DNA from: Lachnospiraceae bacterium
GTDB lineage: Bacteria > Bacillota > Clostridia > Lachnospirales > Lachnospiraceae
Direction: 5' to 3'
Assembly (NCBI GenBank): GCA_024699325.1
Contig: JAILPS010000037.1
Coordinates: forward strand, 62,001 to 126,000
DNA: 64,000 nt
The position numbers and the translations under genes are program-made. The notes beneath the pieces were generated by a model, which saw only the letters and a program-made list of their open reading frames with translations, made no database searches and had not been told where the DNA came from. Shown here piece after piece: positions 26,119 to 35,664 of this stretch (the first letter of the stretch is position 1; each line of letters opens with the position of its first letter).

Positions 26119-27123
26119 ATGGGGATTGTACAAAAACTTATAGAGATTCCGGTTGAGCACCAGAAAAATGTGTTCGGCCCATTTGACCAGTATCTTAAGA
26201 AGATAGAGAGGTCGCTGTCCGTGTCCATTCTTACAAGGGATGGGGAGATTAAGGTTATAGGCTCAGAGGATGCCTGTGACAGAGCCGGCAGGATACTTGA
26301 CACGCTCACACAGCTGTCCATGAGGGGCAACCAGGTCACTGAGCAAAATGTTGACTATTCCATTGCCATGACATTTTCAGAGAAGGAGAATCCGCTGGTC
26401 AATCTTGACGACGAGATAATATGCCGCACAGTGCTTGGCAAGCCTATTAAGCCCAAGACAGCCGGACAGAAGGAGTATGTCGATTCCATCAAAAAGAACA
26501 TGATAGTTTTTGGCGTGGGACCTGCAGGTACAGGTAAGACATATCTTGCCATGGCCATGGCTATTCAGGCATTTAAGGAGAACCAGGTCAGCAGAATTAT
26601 TCTCACGAGACCTGCCATCGAGGCCGGCGAGAAGTTGGGATTTCTCCCTGGAGATTTACAGAGCAAGGTTGATCCATACCTTCGACCACTATACGATGCG
26701 CTGTATCAGATTATGGGAGCCGAGAGCTTCAACAGCAATATGGAGAAGGGTGTCATAGAGGTTGCTCCTCTTGCATATATGCGAGGAAGAACCCTTGATA
26801 ATTCTTATATAATCCTTGACGAGGCGCAAAACACAACGCCCGCACAGATGAAGATGTTTCTGACCAGAATTGGTTTTGGCTCCAAGGTCATCGTCACAGG
26901 AGATCTGACGCAGAAGGATCTTCCAAGCGGACAGGAGTCTGGACTTGACAGCGCGCTTAAGATCCTCAAAAACATCGAGGATATAGGAATTGTGCGGCTC
27001 ACAAACTTAGACGTGGTGAGACATCCCTTGGTTCAGAAGATTGTCGAGGCCTACGAAAAGTATGACAACAAAACCGCAAGAGCTAACGCGGTTAAGATAA
27101 GCAAATCCAACGAGAGGAAGTAG
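26119..27123 (+). CDS. phoH: PhoH family ATPase
   Basis: Encodes 334 residues of the PhoH/PhoL family, cytoplasmic P-loop ATPases linked to RNA metabolism and typically encoded beside ybeY. An N-terminal KH-like region (about 1-100) precedes Walker A GVGPAGTGKTYLA, TRPAIEAGEKLGFLPG, the Walker B YIILDEAQNTTPAQMKMFLTR and VTGDLTQKDLP. ATG 26119 has GAGAGG six bases upstream; the TTG at 26116 is too close. The membrane HD gene yqfF that often lies between phoH and ybeY in clostridia is absent. Confidence 0.93.
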   Translation: MGIVQKLIEIPVEHQKNVFGPFDQYLKKIERSLSVSILTRDGEIKVIGSEDACDRAGRILDTLTQLSMRGNQVTEQNVDYSIAMTFSEKENPLVNLDDEIICRTVLGKPIKPKTAGQKEYVDSIKKNMIVFGVGPAGTGKTYLAMAMAIQAFKENQVSRIILTRPAIEAGEKLGFLPGDLQSKVDPYLRPLYDALYQIMGAESFNSNMEKGVIEVAPLAYMRGRTLDNSYIILDEAQNTTPAQMKMFLTRIGFGSKVIVTGDLTQKDLPSGQESGLDSALKILKNIEDIGIVRLTNLDVVRHPLVQKIVEAYEKYDNKTARANAVKISKSNERK

Positions 27124-27127
27124 TTTC

Positions 27128-27622
27128 ATGACCATTGACATTGAATATGAGACTGATATTAAGCTTGAGCTTGACTATGAGAAGATAATTAAGGATGTTG
27201 TGGTGGCGGCGCTTGACTATGAGGAGTGCCCTTATGACGCGCAGGTTAATGTTGTCCTTACCGACAATCCGTCCATCCACGAGGTGAATAGAGAGACCAG
27301 GCAGATTGACAGACCCACGGATGTTTTGTCATTTCCGATGAACGAATATCCTGCACCTGCAGATTTTTCAGAGATTGAGGAGGACCCTGATGCATTTGAC
27401 CCTGACAGCGGCGAGCTGCTTCTGGGAGACATCATGATCTCCGTTGAGAAGGTTAAGGAGCAGGCACAGCTTTACGGCCACTCTGAGAAGAGAGAGCTGG
27501 CCTTCTTAGTTGCCCACAGCATGCTCCATCTCATGGGCTATGACCACATAGACGATGAGGAGCGCGCCGTCATGGAGAAGCGCCAGAGCGAGATATTAGA
27601 TTCGATAGGATATGTAAGATAG
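27128..27622 (+). CDS. ybeY: Endoribonuclease YbeY (rRNA maturation)
   Basis: Encodes 164 residues of the single-strand RNase that matures the 16S rRNA 3' end and takes part in ribosome quality control. The zinc-binding signature H-x3-H-x5-H is intact in AHSMLHLMGYDH. Also seen are REINRETRQIDRPTDVLSFPMNE-type residues (EVNRETRQIDRPTDVLSFP) and LLGDIMIS. It starts four bases after phoH. The length is normal with a mildly acidic insert (EIEEDPDAFDPDSGE). Confidence 0.94.
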   Translation: MTIDIEYETDIKLELDYEKIIKDVVVAALDYEECPYDAQVNVVLTDNPSIHEVNRETRQIDRPTDVLSFPMNEYPAPADFSEIEEDPDAFDPDSGELLLGDIMISVEKVKEQAQLYGHSEKRELAFLVAHSMLHLMGYDHIDDEERAVMEKRQSEILDSIGYVR

Positions 27623-27631
27623 GGGAGAGTT

Positions 27632-29314
27632 ATGAGTTCTAACAGCGAAAAAAACACCGTGCTCCTTCAGGGAACCATCCTTGCAGTGGCATCGATAGTT
27701 GTGAGATTAATAGGACTGTTGTACCGCGTTCCGATGACCAGAATCATCGGCGATGTGGGCATCGGCTATTATTCCACGGCTTTTCAGGTTTACAACGTCA
27801 TATTGCTTCTGTCGTCATACAGCATGCCGCAGGCAGTTTCCAAGCTTATGGCCATGAGACTTGCCAAGAAGCAGTACAGAAATGCAAACAGATATTTCCT
27901 GTGTGCCCTTGTATTTTCTGTGATCAGCGGTTTTATTTTTTCGTCAATCATGTATTTTGGCGCAGATTTTATTGCGGATGATATGCTAAATGCTTCGCTT
28001 GCGGCGTACTCCATAAGAATGCTCGCGCCAACTGTGTTTATCATGTCCTTCTTAGGAGTCTTCAGAGGCTTCTTCCAGGGATTTAACAACATGTTCCCGA
28101 CGGCTCTGTCACAGATATTTGAACAGATTGCCAACGCCATCGCCAGCATCGTTGGAGCCTGGGTTTTGTTCAACCAGGGCCAGAAAATCGACCTTGTAAA
28201 GGGCACGACTGACGGTGTCTACAGCGCGGCTCTAGGAGCTAAGGGCGGCACCATCGGAACATTTGTGGGAGCGCTCACCGCATTAGTTTTCATGATTTTT
28301 ATGTTCATTCTGTACTATCCATCTCTTAGAGGTGCGATGAAGAAGGAATCTAAAAAGCGTGTTTTCAAGTACTCGAGAGTATTTCAGGATATCACCCTCA
28401 TGGTGACTCCGATAATCGCGAGCACATTTATATTCCACATAATCAACCTTATCGACAACGGCGTTTTTGGCGCCTATATGACAAGCATTGACAAGAAGGA
28501 TGAATACATGGCCATATGGGGCGTGTATTCGGGCAAATACCAGCTTCTGATTAACCTTCCGATTGCGCTTGCGACAGCCCTTGCCTCAAGCGTTATTCCA
28601 CAGCTCTCAGGCGCAGTTGAGAGAAGAAACAAGGGAGAGATCAGGGAGAAGATTGACATAACCATAAGGTTTACAACTCTTTTAAGCATCCCGGCCATGG
28701 TTGGCATCGCGGTTCTTGGCGGTGATCTTGTTAGACTTCTGTTTGGTGAGGCCACAACTAACGGCGAGGCAGCTCACATGCTCTTATACGGATGCCTTGC
28801 TGTGCTGTTTTTTGCATATGCGACCATCACCAACGGCATATTGCACGGCCTTGGAAGAATGTTTACAACAGTAAGGAATTCTGCCATAGCATTTGTGGTG
28901 CATATCATTGCGCTCATACTTAGCTTGTGGATTCTTGGCATTAACATCTACGGAGTTGTGCTCTCATACATGGTTTTCGGACTTGTGGTGAGCGTATTTA
29001 ACTTCTATTCAATACTTGAGTCCACGCATTTTGTGGGGAACTTCTCCAAGACATTTTTTAAGCCGATTGCGGCCAGCTTAGTCATGGGCGTTGTAGTTTA
29101 TCTGTCAAGCTATTTGATCAACATGGGCTTTTCAATCATCATAAAGAGCGAGGCCGTTGTGAAGCTGATAAGCGTCTTAGTGTCCATCGTACTTGGAGTA
29201 TGTGTGTATTTTATCTGTACATTTATGTTTAAGTCCGTGGACGAATCTGACCTGGTCGACATGCCCATGGGTGGAAGAATCGCGAGACTGGCCAAGAAGA
29301 TGCATCTGTTATAG
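27632..29314 (+). CDS. MATE-like lipid flippase, SpoVB/MurJ type
   Basis: Encodes 560 residues with about 14 membrane helices and a short basic C-terminus. The N-terminal LLQGTILAVASIVVRLIGLLYRVPMTRIIGDVGIGYYSTAFQVYN is typical of the SpoVB/YtgP branch of the MVF superfamily, which moves lipid-linked cell wall precursors. It could be the lipid II flippase for growth or the sporulation paralogue; sequence alone does not decide. GGGAGAG precedes ATG 27632, 9 bases after ybeY. Confidence 0.85.
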   Translation: MSSNSEKNTVLLQGTILAVASIVVRLIGLLYRVPMTRIIGDVGIGYYSTAFQVYNVILLLSSYSMPQAVSKLMAMRLAKKQYRNANRYFLCALVFSVISGFIFSSIMYFGADFIADDMLNASLAAYSIRMLAPTVFIMSFLGVFRGFFQGFNNMFPTALSQIFEQIANAIASIVGAWVLFNQGQKIDLVKGTTDGVYSAALGAKGGTIGTFVGALTALVFMIFMFILYYPSLRGAMKKESKKRVFKYSRVFQDITLMVTPIIASTFIFHIINLIDNGVFGAYMTSIDKKDEYMAIWGVYSGKYQLLINLPIALATALASSVIPQLSGAVERRNKGEIREKIDITIRFTTLLSIPAMVGIAVLGGDLVRLLFGEATTNGEAAHMLLYGCLAVLFFAYATITNGILHGLGRMFTTVRNSAIAFVVHIIALILSLWILGINIYGVVLSYMVFGLVVSVFNFYSILESTHFVGNFSKTFFKPIAASLVMGVVVYLSSYLINMGFSIIIKSEAVVKLISVLVSIVLGVCVYFICTFMFKSVDESDLVDMPMGGRIARLAKKMHLL

Positions 29315-29338
29315 TAATGTAATAATGGGGGACTGGGT

Positions 29339-30598
29339 TTGAAATACGATGTTTGTGTTATAGGCGGCGGAGCAAGCGGCCTGACTTCGGCCATCAAAGC
29401 GGCCGAGCGCGGACTTAGCGTCTGCGTTATAGATAAAAGGGATGTCCCGGGCAAAAAAATCCTCTCAACCGGCAACGGAAGGTGCAATATTTCCAATGTT
29501 GACCAGGATGTGAGGCACTACCACTCAGAGGACCAGGCGGCGTTAAAGGAGATACTTTCCAAGGTCTCTTTTGATGAAGTTATAGAGTTTTTTGAGGAGC
29601 TTGGCATAAAATGCAGGTCGAGGGAGGGGTATCTCTATCCTCTGTCCAACCAGGCGCAGAGCGTCGAGAAGGCTCTGTGGCTTAAGGCGAAGGAACTTGG
29701 CGTAAGGTTTGAGCTGGGCGAGGAGGTCATCTCTGTCAAGGAGAGGGATATCTTTAACATTAGGACTGATAAGTCAAACTATCAGGCCGAGAATATAATA
29801 ATTGCAACTGGAACTGCTGCAGGCTACAGCGATAAGGAGAAGGCTGGGGAGTCGGTTCTTAATTCACTAAATATCCATGTGAAGGAGTTTAAGCCGGCGC
29901 TTACATATATTGCCAGTGATGCGAGAATATGTAAATACTGGGCAGGGGTCAGAGCTGCGGGTAAGCTTGAGCTCTTAATTGACGGCGAGAGAGCTGGCAG
30001 GGAGTACGGCGAGCTGATGCTCACGGAGAATGGCATAAGCGGTATCGCAGCATTTCAGCTAAGCCACCTTGTGTCAAAGAATACTAACACAGGTAAGAAG
30101 CTCACACTTAAGATGGATTTTGTGCCTGATCTTAGCCGTGAGGATCTGAAGTCCTTCATCAAGAGAATGGCGAAGGAGACCAAGAGGGGCTGCGAGGGAT
30201 TATATGGAATACTGTATAACAAGCTTGCCGACAGTCTCTTCATAGAGTTTGTGAAGAACGAGCCCTCCATGGCTGGAAGGATTGCCCACAGGGTTAGGCT
30301 TACTGACCTGAGCGAGGAGCAGATAGATAAGTTGGTTTACCTGCTTAAGCATTTTACTGTGAAGGTAAGTGGAACCGGGGACGCGTCATCATCACAGGTT
30401 TTGATGGGAGGCGTGCCGCTTTCGGATATCGACCGGAGAACCATGATGCTTAAGAAACATATTGGAATATATCTGACCGGCGAGGTGCTCGATGTGAACG
30501 GCGACTGCGGCGGTTACAATCTGACATGGGCATGGATTACAGGAATGATTGCGGGGGGAAGTGTCGGAGGTAGGAATGATAAGAATAACCGAGCTTAA
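29339..30598 (+). CDS. HI0933/YhiN family flavoprotein
   Basis: Encodes 419 residues of a NAD(P)/FAD-dependent oxidoreductase family (HI0933-like, also called aminoacetone oxidase family). The FAD motif is DVCVIGGGASGLTSAIKAAERG, followed by KKILSTGNGRCNISN, and the C-terminal FAD contact is LTGEVLDVNGDCGGYNLTWAWITG. The physiological substrate is unknown. It starts with TTG at 29339 after GGGGGA. Its last 23 bases overlap the next flavoprotein gene, so the two are coupled. Confidence 0.85.
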   Translation: MKYDVCVIGGGASGLTSAIKAAERGLSVCVIDKRDVPGKKILSTGNGRCNISNVDQDVRHYHSEDQAALKEILSKVSFDEVIEFFEELGIKCRSREGYLYPLSNQAQSVEKALWLKAKELGVRFELGEEVISVKERDIFNIRTDKSNYQAENIIIATGTAAGYSDKEKAGESVLNSLNIHVKEFKPALTYIASDARICKYWAGVRAAGKLELLIDGERAGREYGELMLTENGISGIAAFQLSHLVSKNTNTGKKLTLKMDFVPDLSREDLKSFIKRMAKETKRGCEGLYGILYNKLADSLFIEFVKNEPSMAGRIAHRVRLTDLSEEQIDKLVYLLKHFTVKVSGTGDASSSQVLMGGVPLSDIDRRTMMLKKHIGIYLTGEVLDVNGDCGGYNLTWAWITGMIAGGSVGGRNDKNNRA

Positions 30599-32186
30599 AT
30601 GCTTGCCCTCAGATACTCTGGAGGATGTTAGACGCGCTGCCGCAAACTATCTGAGATGCCAGATTTCTGAAATAGATGATTTTGTCATATTAAGACAGTC
30701 GGTGGACGCCAGGAAGAAGCCTGACATACTTCTTGTCTACGAGGTGAGTCTGTCACTTAAGTGTGCCAGGGGACTGTCACAGGAAGATAAATATATCAAA
30801 AAGCGCCATTTAAAATGCGCCTCCGTATATGAGCCGGGCGAATATGTTTTTCCGTATAAGTCCACGGGGGAAGGTGATAGACCTCTAATCGTGGGCATGG
30901 GTCCTGCGGGACTTTTCTGCGCGTTAGAGCTTGCAAGAGCGGGTTTTAAGCCTCTTTTAATAGAGCGCGGCAAATGTGTCGAGGAGAGGACGAGGGATGT
31001 GGAGGCCTTCTGGAACGGGGGCAGCTTAAACCCTGAATCGAATGTCTCATTTGGCGAGGGCGGTGCCGGAACATTTTCAGACGGAAAACTTAACACGCTT
31101 GTGAAGACCTCGAAGGACATACACAGATATGTGCTTAAGACATTTACACAGTTTGGAGCACAGCAGGAGATTATGTACTCCTACAAGCCCCACATCGGCA
31201 CTGACGTCCTTCGAAATGTTGTAAAAAATATCCGCGAGGAGATAATATCTCTTGGCGGAGAGGTTATGTTTAACACGAAGCTTACAGGCATCAGATGTGA
31301 GAATGATGCAGTCACGGGGGCGCTTCTTACTACCCCTGACGGCGAGATGGAATTTTTGACAGGCTATATCTGTCTTGCATGTGGCCACAGCGCAAGGGAC
31401 ACATTTAACATGCTCTATGAGCTTGGGGTAAATATGGAGCAGAAGCCCTTCGCCGTTGGTGTCAGGATGGAGCATCCGCAGAGCATGATTAATCAAAGCC
31501 AGTATGGCAGGGATGATTTAAGTCTTGGCGCGGCGCCCTATAAGCTAACCACGAAGGCGGATAACGGCAGAGGTGTCTATTCCTTCTGCATGTGCCCAGG
31601 TGGCTATGTTGTCAATGCCTCAAGCGTTCCTGGAATGCTTGCCGTAAACGGCATGAGCTATTCTGACAGAGGAAGCTCTAACGCAAACAGCGCGATTATC
31701 GTGACTGTCTCGGGCGAGGATTTTGGAAGTGACGACGTGTTTGCAGGCGTAAGATTTCAGGAGAAGCTTGAGAAGGCCGCATATGAGGCGGGTCAGGGCA
31801 GAATTCCTGTTCAGTGCTACGGCGATTTTGTAAGTGACAGAGTCACAGAGGCTCTCGGCGATGTGAAGCCCATGATTAAGGGGAATTACACATTTGCAAA
31901 CCTAAGAAGAGTTTTGCCTGAGGAGCTGTCTGCTGCATTAATATCAGCCATACCACAGTTTGGACGAAAGATACATGGCTTTGACAGGGAGGATGCGATC
32001 CTGTCAGGCGTGGAGAGCAGAACCTCGAGCCCGATTAGAATTGTCAGGGATGAGGACGGCGCATCAAACATAAGAGGCTTATACCCCTGTGGTGAGGGGG
32101 CGGGCTACGCCGGAGGTATCACAAGTGCGGCAATCGACGGCATTAAGGTGGCCCAGTTTATAGCGAAGGATATTCTAAGTATTTAG
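30576..32186 (+). CDS. COG2509-type FAD-dependent dehydrogenase
   Basis: Encodes 536 residues. An N-terminal domain of about 90 residues precedes the FAD site PLIVGMGPAGLFCALELARAG, SFGEGGAGTFSDGKLNT and a C-terminal YPCGEGAGYAGGITSAAIDGI. This is the uncharacterised FAD dehydrogenase family seen widely in clostridia, next to the HI0933-type gene as here. The substrate is unknown. ATG 30576 has GGAGG five bases upstream; a TTG at 30549 lies before this site and is not used. Confidence 0.85.
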   Translation: MIRITELKCLPSDTLEDVRRAAANYLRCQISEIDDFVILRQSVDARKKPDILLVYEVSLSLKCARGLSQEDKYIKKRHLKCASVYEPGEYVFPYKSTGEGDRPLIVGMGPAGLFCALELARAGFKPLLIERGKCVEERTRDVEAFWNGGSLNPESNVSFGEGGAGTFSDGKLNTLVKTSKDIHRYVLKTFTQFGAQQEIMYSYKPHIGTDVLRNVVKNIREEIISLGGEVMFNTKLTGIRCENDAVTGALLTTPDGEMEFLTGYICLACGHSARDTFNMLYELGVNMEQKPFAVGVRMEHPQSMINQSQYGRDDLSLGAAPYKLTTKADNGRGVYSFCMCPGGYVVNASSVPGMLAVNGMSYSDRGSSNANSAIIVTVSGEDFGSDDVFAGVRFQEKLEKAAYEAGQGRIPVQCYGDFVSDRVTEALGDVKPMIKGNYTFANLRRVLPEELSAALISAIPQFGRKIHGFDREDAILSGVESRTSSPIRIVRDEDGASNIRGLYPCGEGAGYAGGITSAAIDGIKVAQFIAKDILSI

Positions 32187-32204
32187 CTGTTTAAGGAGAT
32201 AAGG

Positions 32205-33416
32205 ATGGATATTAAGATCGTTCCCAAAGAGGCACATACCAGGTGCTATTATTTGGATAAGGATTTGATACTCATGATTCGCGCGAAGAAGGATACAGTG
32301 GATAAGGCTGAATCCGTCATTCCGTTTCCGAGCGTGGACTATTATCTCTATCATGTGGACACGAATACCAGGGAGAATATTCTGCCAAATGTGAACAAAT
32401 ATATGGTCTGCGATCTGCATTTTTGCGAGAAGACCGTGACGCAAGTTTACTTCTTCTACCTTGAATACACGAAGTATCCCGTGGTGACATTTTCGCTGTT
32501 TTCATACAATATTTCTACCCAGGTCTGCAGGGAGGTTTACCGCTTCGAGGACAATATTAAGCGCTACGAGAGTGAGAGAAAAATGGAGCTCTTCGCCCTT
32601 AATTCAAACTATTTCCTGATGCAGACCAAGATATTGACCGCAAACATTCGAGGTGATTACAGTGGATACACATCATTTGAAATATTCCTCTATGACAACA
32701 ACAACCGCATGAAGTTTGAGATAGCTGACAAGAGGCTCTTAAACGGCGGAATAATGCAGATGATTCCTCTCGCGAAGAATGTGTGCGCCATAAGGATGGG
32801 CTATAACTTAGTTGATGAAAACAGGAGTTCATTTCTCATGAAGAAGGAGGCAGCGGAGGAGTTCATAGGGCTTATCAGCGTCTCGCAGTTCATATCTGAC
32901 ATGATACTTAAGCTTCCGGTCTTTACCATGGAATACATCGACGAGGTCTACTATGACATGACCCTCTCGGATGTGTCCAAACAGGGGAAGTACCTGATAT
33001 ACAGCAGAATTAACACTGACGATTATTCCCAGGAGATCATATTCTATGAATATGTGAAGAAAGACACCCTGATGGTGGTTAATAAAAACCCCTATAACAG
33101 GGATCTTATCATGCCGTGTGTTCTCAATAAGAGGCCGTATCTGATAAGAAAGAAGAAGAACCACAGAGAGTTTTACTGCATCAAGAAGAATAATGTAATG
33201 CTTAAGCTTCCGTCGGATGACGAGATAGTCGATCTGCTCAATGATTTCATCGTTATCAAATCACACAAGCGACCGCTGTTTAAGAAGCCGGAGAGCTATT
33301 TGGAGGTCTATCGCTACGACGATATGACGAGGGTTTACAGAGAAAAAACAGATTGTACGCCGCAGTGCATGATAAACGGCGGCGACGATCTTCTGATATT
33401 TGTAGAGGGTAAATAA
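32205..33416 (+). CDS. Unrecognised 403-residue beta-rich protein
   Basis: I do not recognise this gene. The 403 residues have no signal peptide, membrane segment or known catalytic motif. The pattern is repeated strand pairs rich in Tyr, Phe and Asp (DYYLYHVDTNTRENILP, VTFSLFSYNISTQVCREVY, TSFEIFLYDNNNRMKFEI, QEIIFYEYVKKDTLMVV, SYLEVYRYDDMTRVYRE), spaced at roughly 50-60 residues, which suggests a beta-propeller-like fold. It has a good Shine-Dalgarno (AAGGAGA) and lies two bases before the DUF896 gene. It looks like an expressed cytoplasmic protein of narrow distribution. Confidence 0.65.
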   Translation: MDIKIVPKEAHTRCYYLDKDLILMIRAKKDTVDKAESVIPFPSVDYYLYHVDTNTRENILPNVNKYMVCDLHFCEKTVTQVYFFYLEYTKYPVVTFSLFSYNISTQVCREVYRFEDNIKRYESERKMELFALNSNYFLMQTKILTANIRGDYSGYTSFEIFLYDNNNRMKFEIADKRLLNGGIMQMIPLAKNVCAIRMGYNLVDENRSSFLMKKEAAEEFIGLISVSQFISDMILKLPVFTMEYIDEVYYDMTLSDVSKQGKYLIYSRINTDDYSQEIIFYEYVKKDTLMVVNKNPYNRDLIMPCVLNKRPYLIRKKKNHREFYCIKKNNVMLKLPSDDEIVDLLNDFIVIKSHKRPLFKKPESYLEVYRYDDMTRVYREKTDCTPQCMINGGDDLLIFVEGK

Positions 33417-33418
33417 TT

Positions 33419-33640
33419 ATGACAGATGAACAGATTGCAAGAATTAACGAGCTTGCGAGGAAGTCTAAAACAGTAGGACTTACGGACGAGGAGAGGGTTG
33501 AACAGGCCAATCTTCGAAGCGAATATTTAAACACCATCAGGGCCAATATGAAGGCGCAGCTTGACAGCATCAAAATCAAAAACCCTGACGGAAGCATAAC
33601 GGATGTCAAGAAGAGGCATGATGCAAAATATGGCAAGTGA
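33419..33640 (+). CDS. DUF896 (YnzC/UPF0291) small protein
   Basis: Encodes 73 residues of the DUF896 family: two helices (EQIARINELARKSKTVGLTDEERVEQANLRSEYL), then NMKAQLDSIKIKNPDGS, matching YnzC-type proteins of Firmicutes, some of which are SOS-associated. Function is unknown. It overlaps the next gene start and follows the unknown 403-residue gene by two bases. Confidence 0.88.
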   Translation: MTDEQIARINELARKSKTVGLTDEERVEQANLRSEYLNTIRANMKAQLDSIKIKNPDGSITDVKKRHDAKYGK

Positions 33641-34217
33641 TAAGGCTGTTTTGAGAAGGGCAATACTTACAAGAAGAAGTGAACTGTTAGAGGCTGACAG
33701 GCGAAGGCTTAGCGACATTATCTGCGGGAAGATATTGTCACTAAAACAGTACGCAGAGGCAAAAACAATATTTGCCTACGCTCCCGCAAACGGCGAGGTG
33801 GATGTTTTGCCCGTCATAAGGGATGCGCTGCTAGAGGGCAGGCGGGTGGCATTTCCCAAGTGTTTTGGCAGGGGAGAGATGTATTTTTACAGTGTCAGCT
33901 GCCTTGACGAGCTTACAGAGGGCAGGTATGGCATCTTAGCGCCGTCTGAGAATTGCCCTAAGATAGACGTGACAGAGGGTTTAATGCTGGTGCCTGGCGT
34001 GTGCTTTGACAGAAACTTAAACCGCATAGGCTACGGCGGCGGCTACTATGACAGATATGTAGGTTTAAGTCAGAATGTCACATATGTCGCGCCCGCGTTT
34101 GAGCTTCAGATGTGTGAGCGCATTTCGCCAGAGCCCCACGATAAGCGCCCGGATATGGTTATCACCGAGCAGTTAGTTTATAAGAATAATGATTTAGGTA
34201 GGTTTGAAAATGTTTAA
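33621..34217 (+). CDS. 5-formyltetrahydrofolate cyclo-ligase
   Basis: Encodes about 198 residues of the enzyme that converts 5-formyl-THF to methenyl-THF with ATP. Seen are KAVLRRAILTRRSEL, the folate/ATP region KTIFAYAPANGEVDVLP and the signature NRIGYGGGYYDRY. The start is uncertain among ATGs at 33618, 33621 and 33630; GAGG at 33613-33616 best fits 33621. It overlaps DUF896 by 20 bases and miaB by 8 bases. Confidence 0.88.
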   Translation: MQNMASDKAVLRRAILTRRSELLEADRRRLSDIICGKILSLKQYAEAKTIFAYAPANGEVDVLPVIRDALLEGRRVAFPKCFGRGEMYFYSVSCLDELTEGRYGILAPSENCPKIDVTEGLMLVPGVCFDRNLNRIGYGGGYYDRYVGLSQNVTYVAPAFELQMCERISPEPHDKRPDMVITEQLVYKNNDLGRFENV

Positions 34218-35664
34218 CGAAATCGATATTGACAGCATAGATTTATCACTTCCGGCACCTGAGGAGGAGCCCAACAGACAGTACTATTACATGAAGCTTT
34301 TAAAGAAGCTCGTGAAGGAGAAGTACTATGACAAAGGCAAAACTCCCCTTGTATACAATCTTGTAGTTGGCTGTCAGATGAACGCCAAGGATTCCGAGAA
34401 GATTCTTGGAATATTACTGCAGTGCGGATTTGTGGAGACTGATGCCGAGGACGGCGCAGATCTTGTGGTCTACAACACATGTACCATCAGGGAGAATGCA
34501 AACCTTAAGGTTTACGGCCGTCTGGGCTACTTAAACAGCTTAAAGCGCGTAAACCCTGACATGCTCATCGCCATGGCGGGCTGCATGATGCAGGAGAAGC
34601 ATGTGGTTGATACCATCAAGAAGAAGTACCGTTTTGTGGATGTGGTATTTGGTACACATAATATCTATAAGGTTGCCGAGCTTTTGTGCGAGAGACTGAC
34701 CACAGGCAATATGGTCATAGATATTTTGGAGGACACCAAGCAGATTGTGGAGAATCTTCCCGCCCAGCTTAAGTTTCCGTTCAAATGCGGCGTAAACATC
34801 ATGTATGGCTGCAATAATTTCTGCACCTTCTGTATCGTTCCCTATGTAAGAGGCCGCGAGAAGAGCAGAAATGTGGACGACATTATTAAGGAAATCGAGA
34901 TGCACGTGGCGGACGGCGTTGTTGAGGTTATGCTTCTTGGACAGAATGTAAACTCCTATGGCAACGACTTAAAGGAGAACCACATATCATTTGCAGATCT
35001 TATAAGAAGGGTCAACGAAATCGAGGGACTTAAGAGAATCCGCTTCATGACCTCCCATCCGAAGGACTTATCAGACGATCTGATTCAGGCCATGAAGGAG
35101 TGCGATAAGGTGTGCAAATACCTTCACCTCCCGCTTCAGTCAGGAAGCAGCGCCATGTTAAAGAGGATGAACAGACATTACACTAAGGAGCAGTATCTTA
35201 CGCTTGTGGATAAGCTTCGAGCTGCCATGCCCGATATAACCCTCTCAACCGACATTATCGTGGGCTTCCCCGGGGAGACTGAGGAGGATTTCTTAGAGAC
35301 CATGGATGTGGTTGAGAAGGTTCGCTACGACAGCGCATTTACATTTATATACTCTAAGAGAACAGGCACGCCTGCGGCCTCATTCGAGGACCAGGTGCCC
35401 ATGAGAATAGTTAAGGACAGATTCGACAGACTTCTAAACAGAATTCAGACCATCGCAGCCGAGAAGACAGGCGTCTTAGTTGGCAGATGCGAGGAGGTTT
35501 TGGTTGAGGAGTTAAATGATCACATAGATGGATATGTGACGGGAAGACTTGATAACAATACCCTTGTGCACTTCCCGGGAACTGCCGATCTTATAGGCAA
35601 AATCGTTAACGTTAAGCTTAACGAGGCCAAGGGATTCTATTACCTAGGAGAGTGTGTAAAATAA
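34210..35664 (+). CDS. miaB: tRNA-2-methylthio-N6-dimethylallyladenosine synthase
   Basis: Encodes 484 residues. It adds the 2-methylthio group to i6A37 in tRNAs reading UNN codons, the step after MiaA. The N-terminal cluster domain has GCQMNAKDSEK, the radical SAM ligands are in YGCNNFCTFCIVPYVRGREKSR, and the TRAM domain forms the C-terminus. ATG 34210 lies seven bases after AGGTAGG. It has about 45 extra N-terminal residues before the catalytic start, common in clostridia. The stop overlaps the mutS start (TAATG), and miaA follows three genes later. Confidence 0.95.
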   Translation: MFNEIDIDSIDLSLPAPEEEPNRQYYYMKLLKKLVKEKYYDKGKTPLVYNLVVGCQMNAKDSEKILGILLQCGFVETDAEDGADLVVYNTCTIRENANLKVYGRLGYLNSLKRVNPDMLIAMAGCMMQEKHVVDTIKKKYRFVDVVFGTHNIYKVAELLCERLTTGNMVIDILEDTKQIVENLPAQLKFPFKCGVNIMYGCNNFCTFCIVPYVRGREKSRNVDDIIKEIEMHVADGVVEVMLLGQNVNSYGNDLKENHISFADLIRRVNEIEGLKRIRFMTSHPKDLSDDLIQAMKECDKVCKYLHLPLQSGSSAMLKRMNRHYTKEQYLTLVDKLRAAMPDITLSTDIIVGFPGETEEDFLETMDVVEKVRYDSAFTFIYSKRTGTPAASFEDQVPMRIVKDRFDRLLNRIQTIAAEKTGVLVGRCEEVLVEELNDHIDGYVTGRLDNNTLVHFPGTADLIGKIVNVKLNEAKGFYYLGECVK

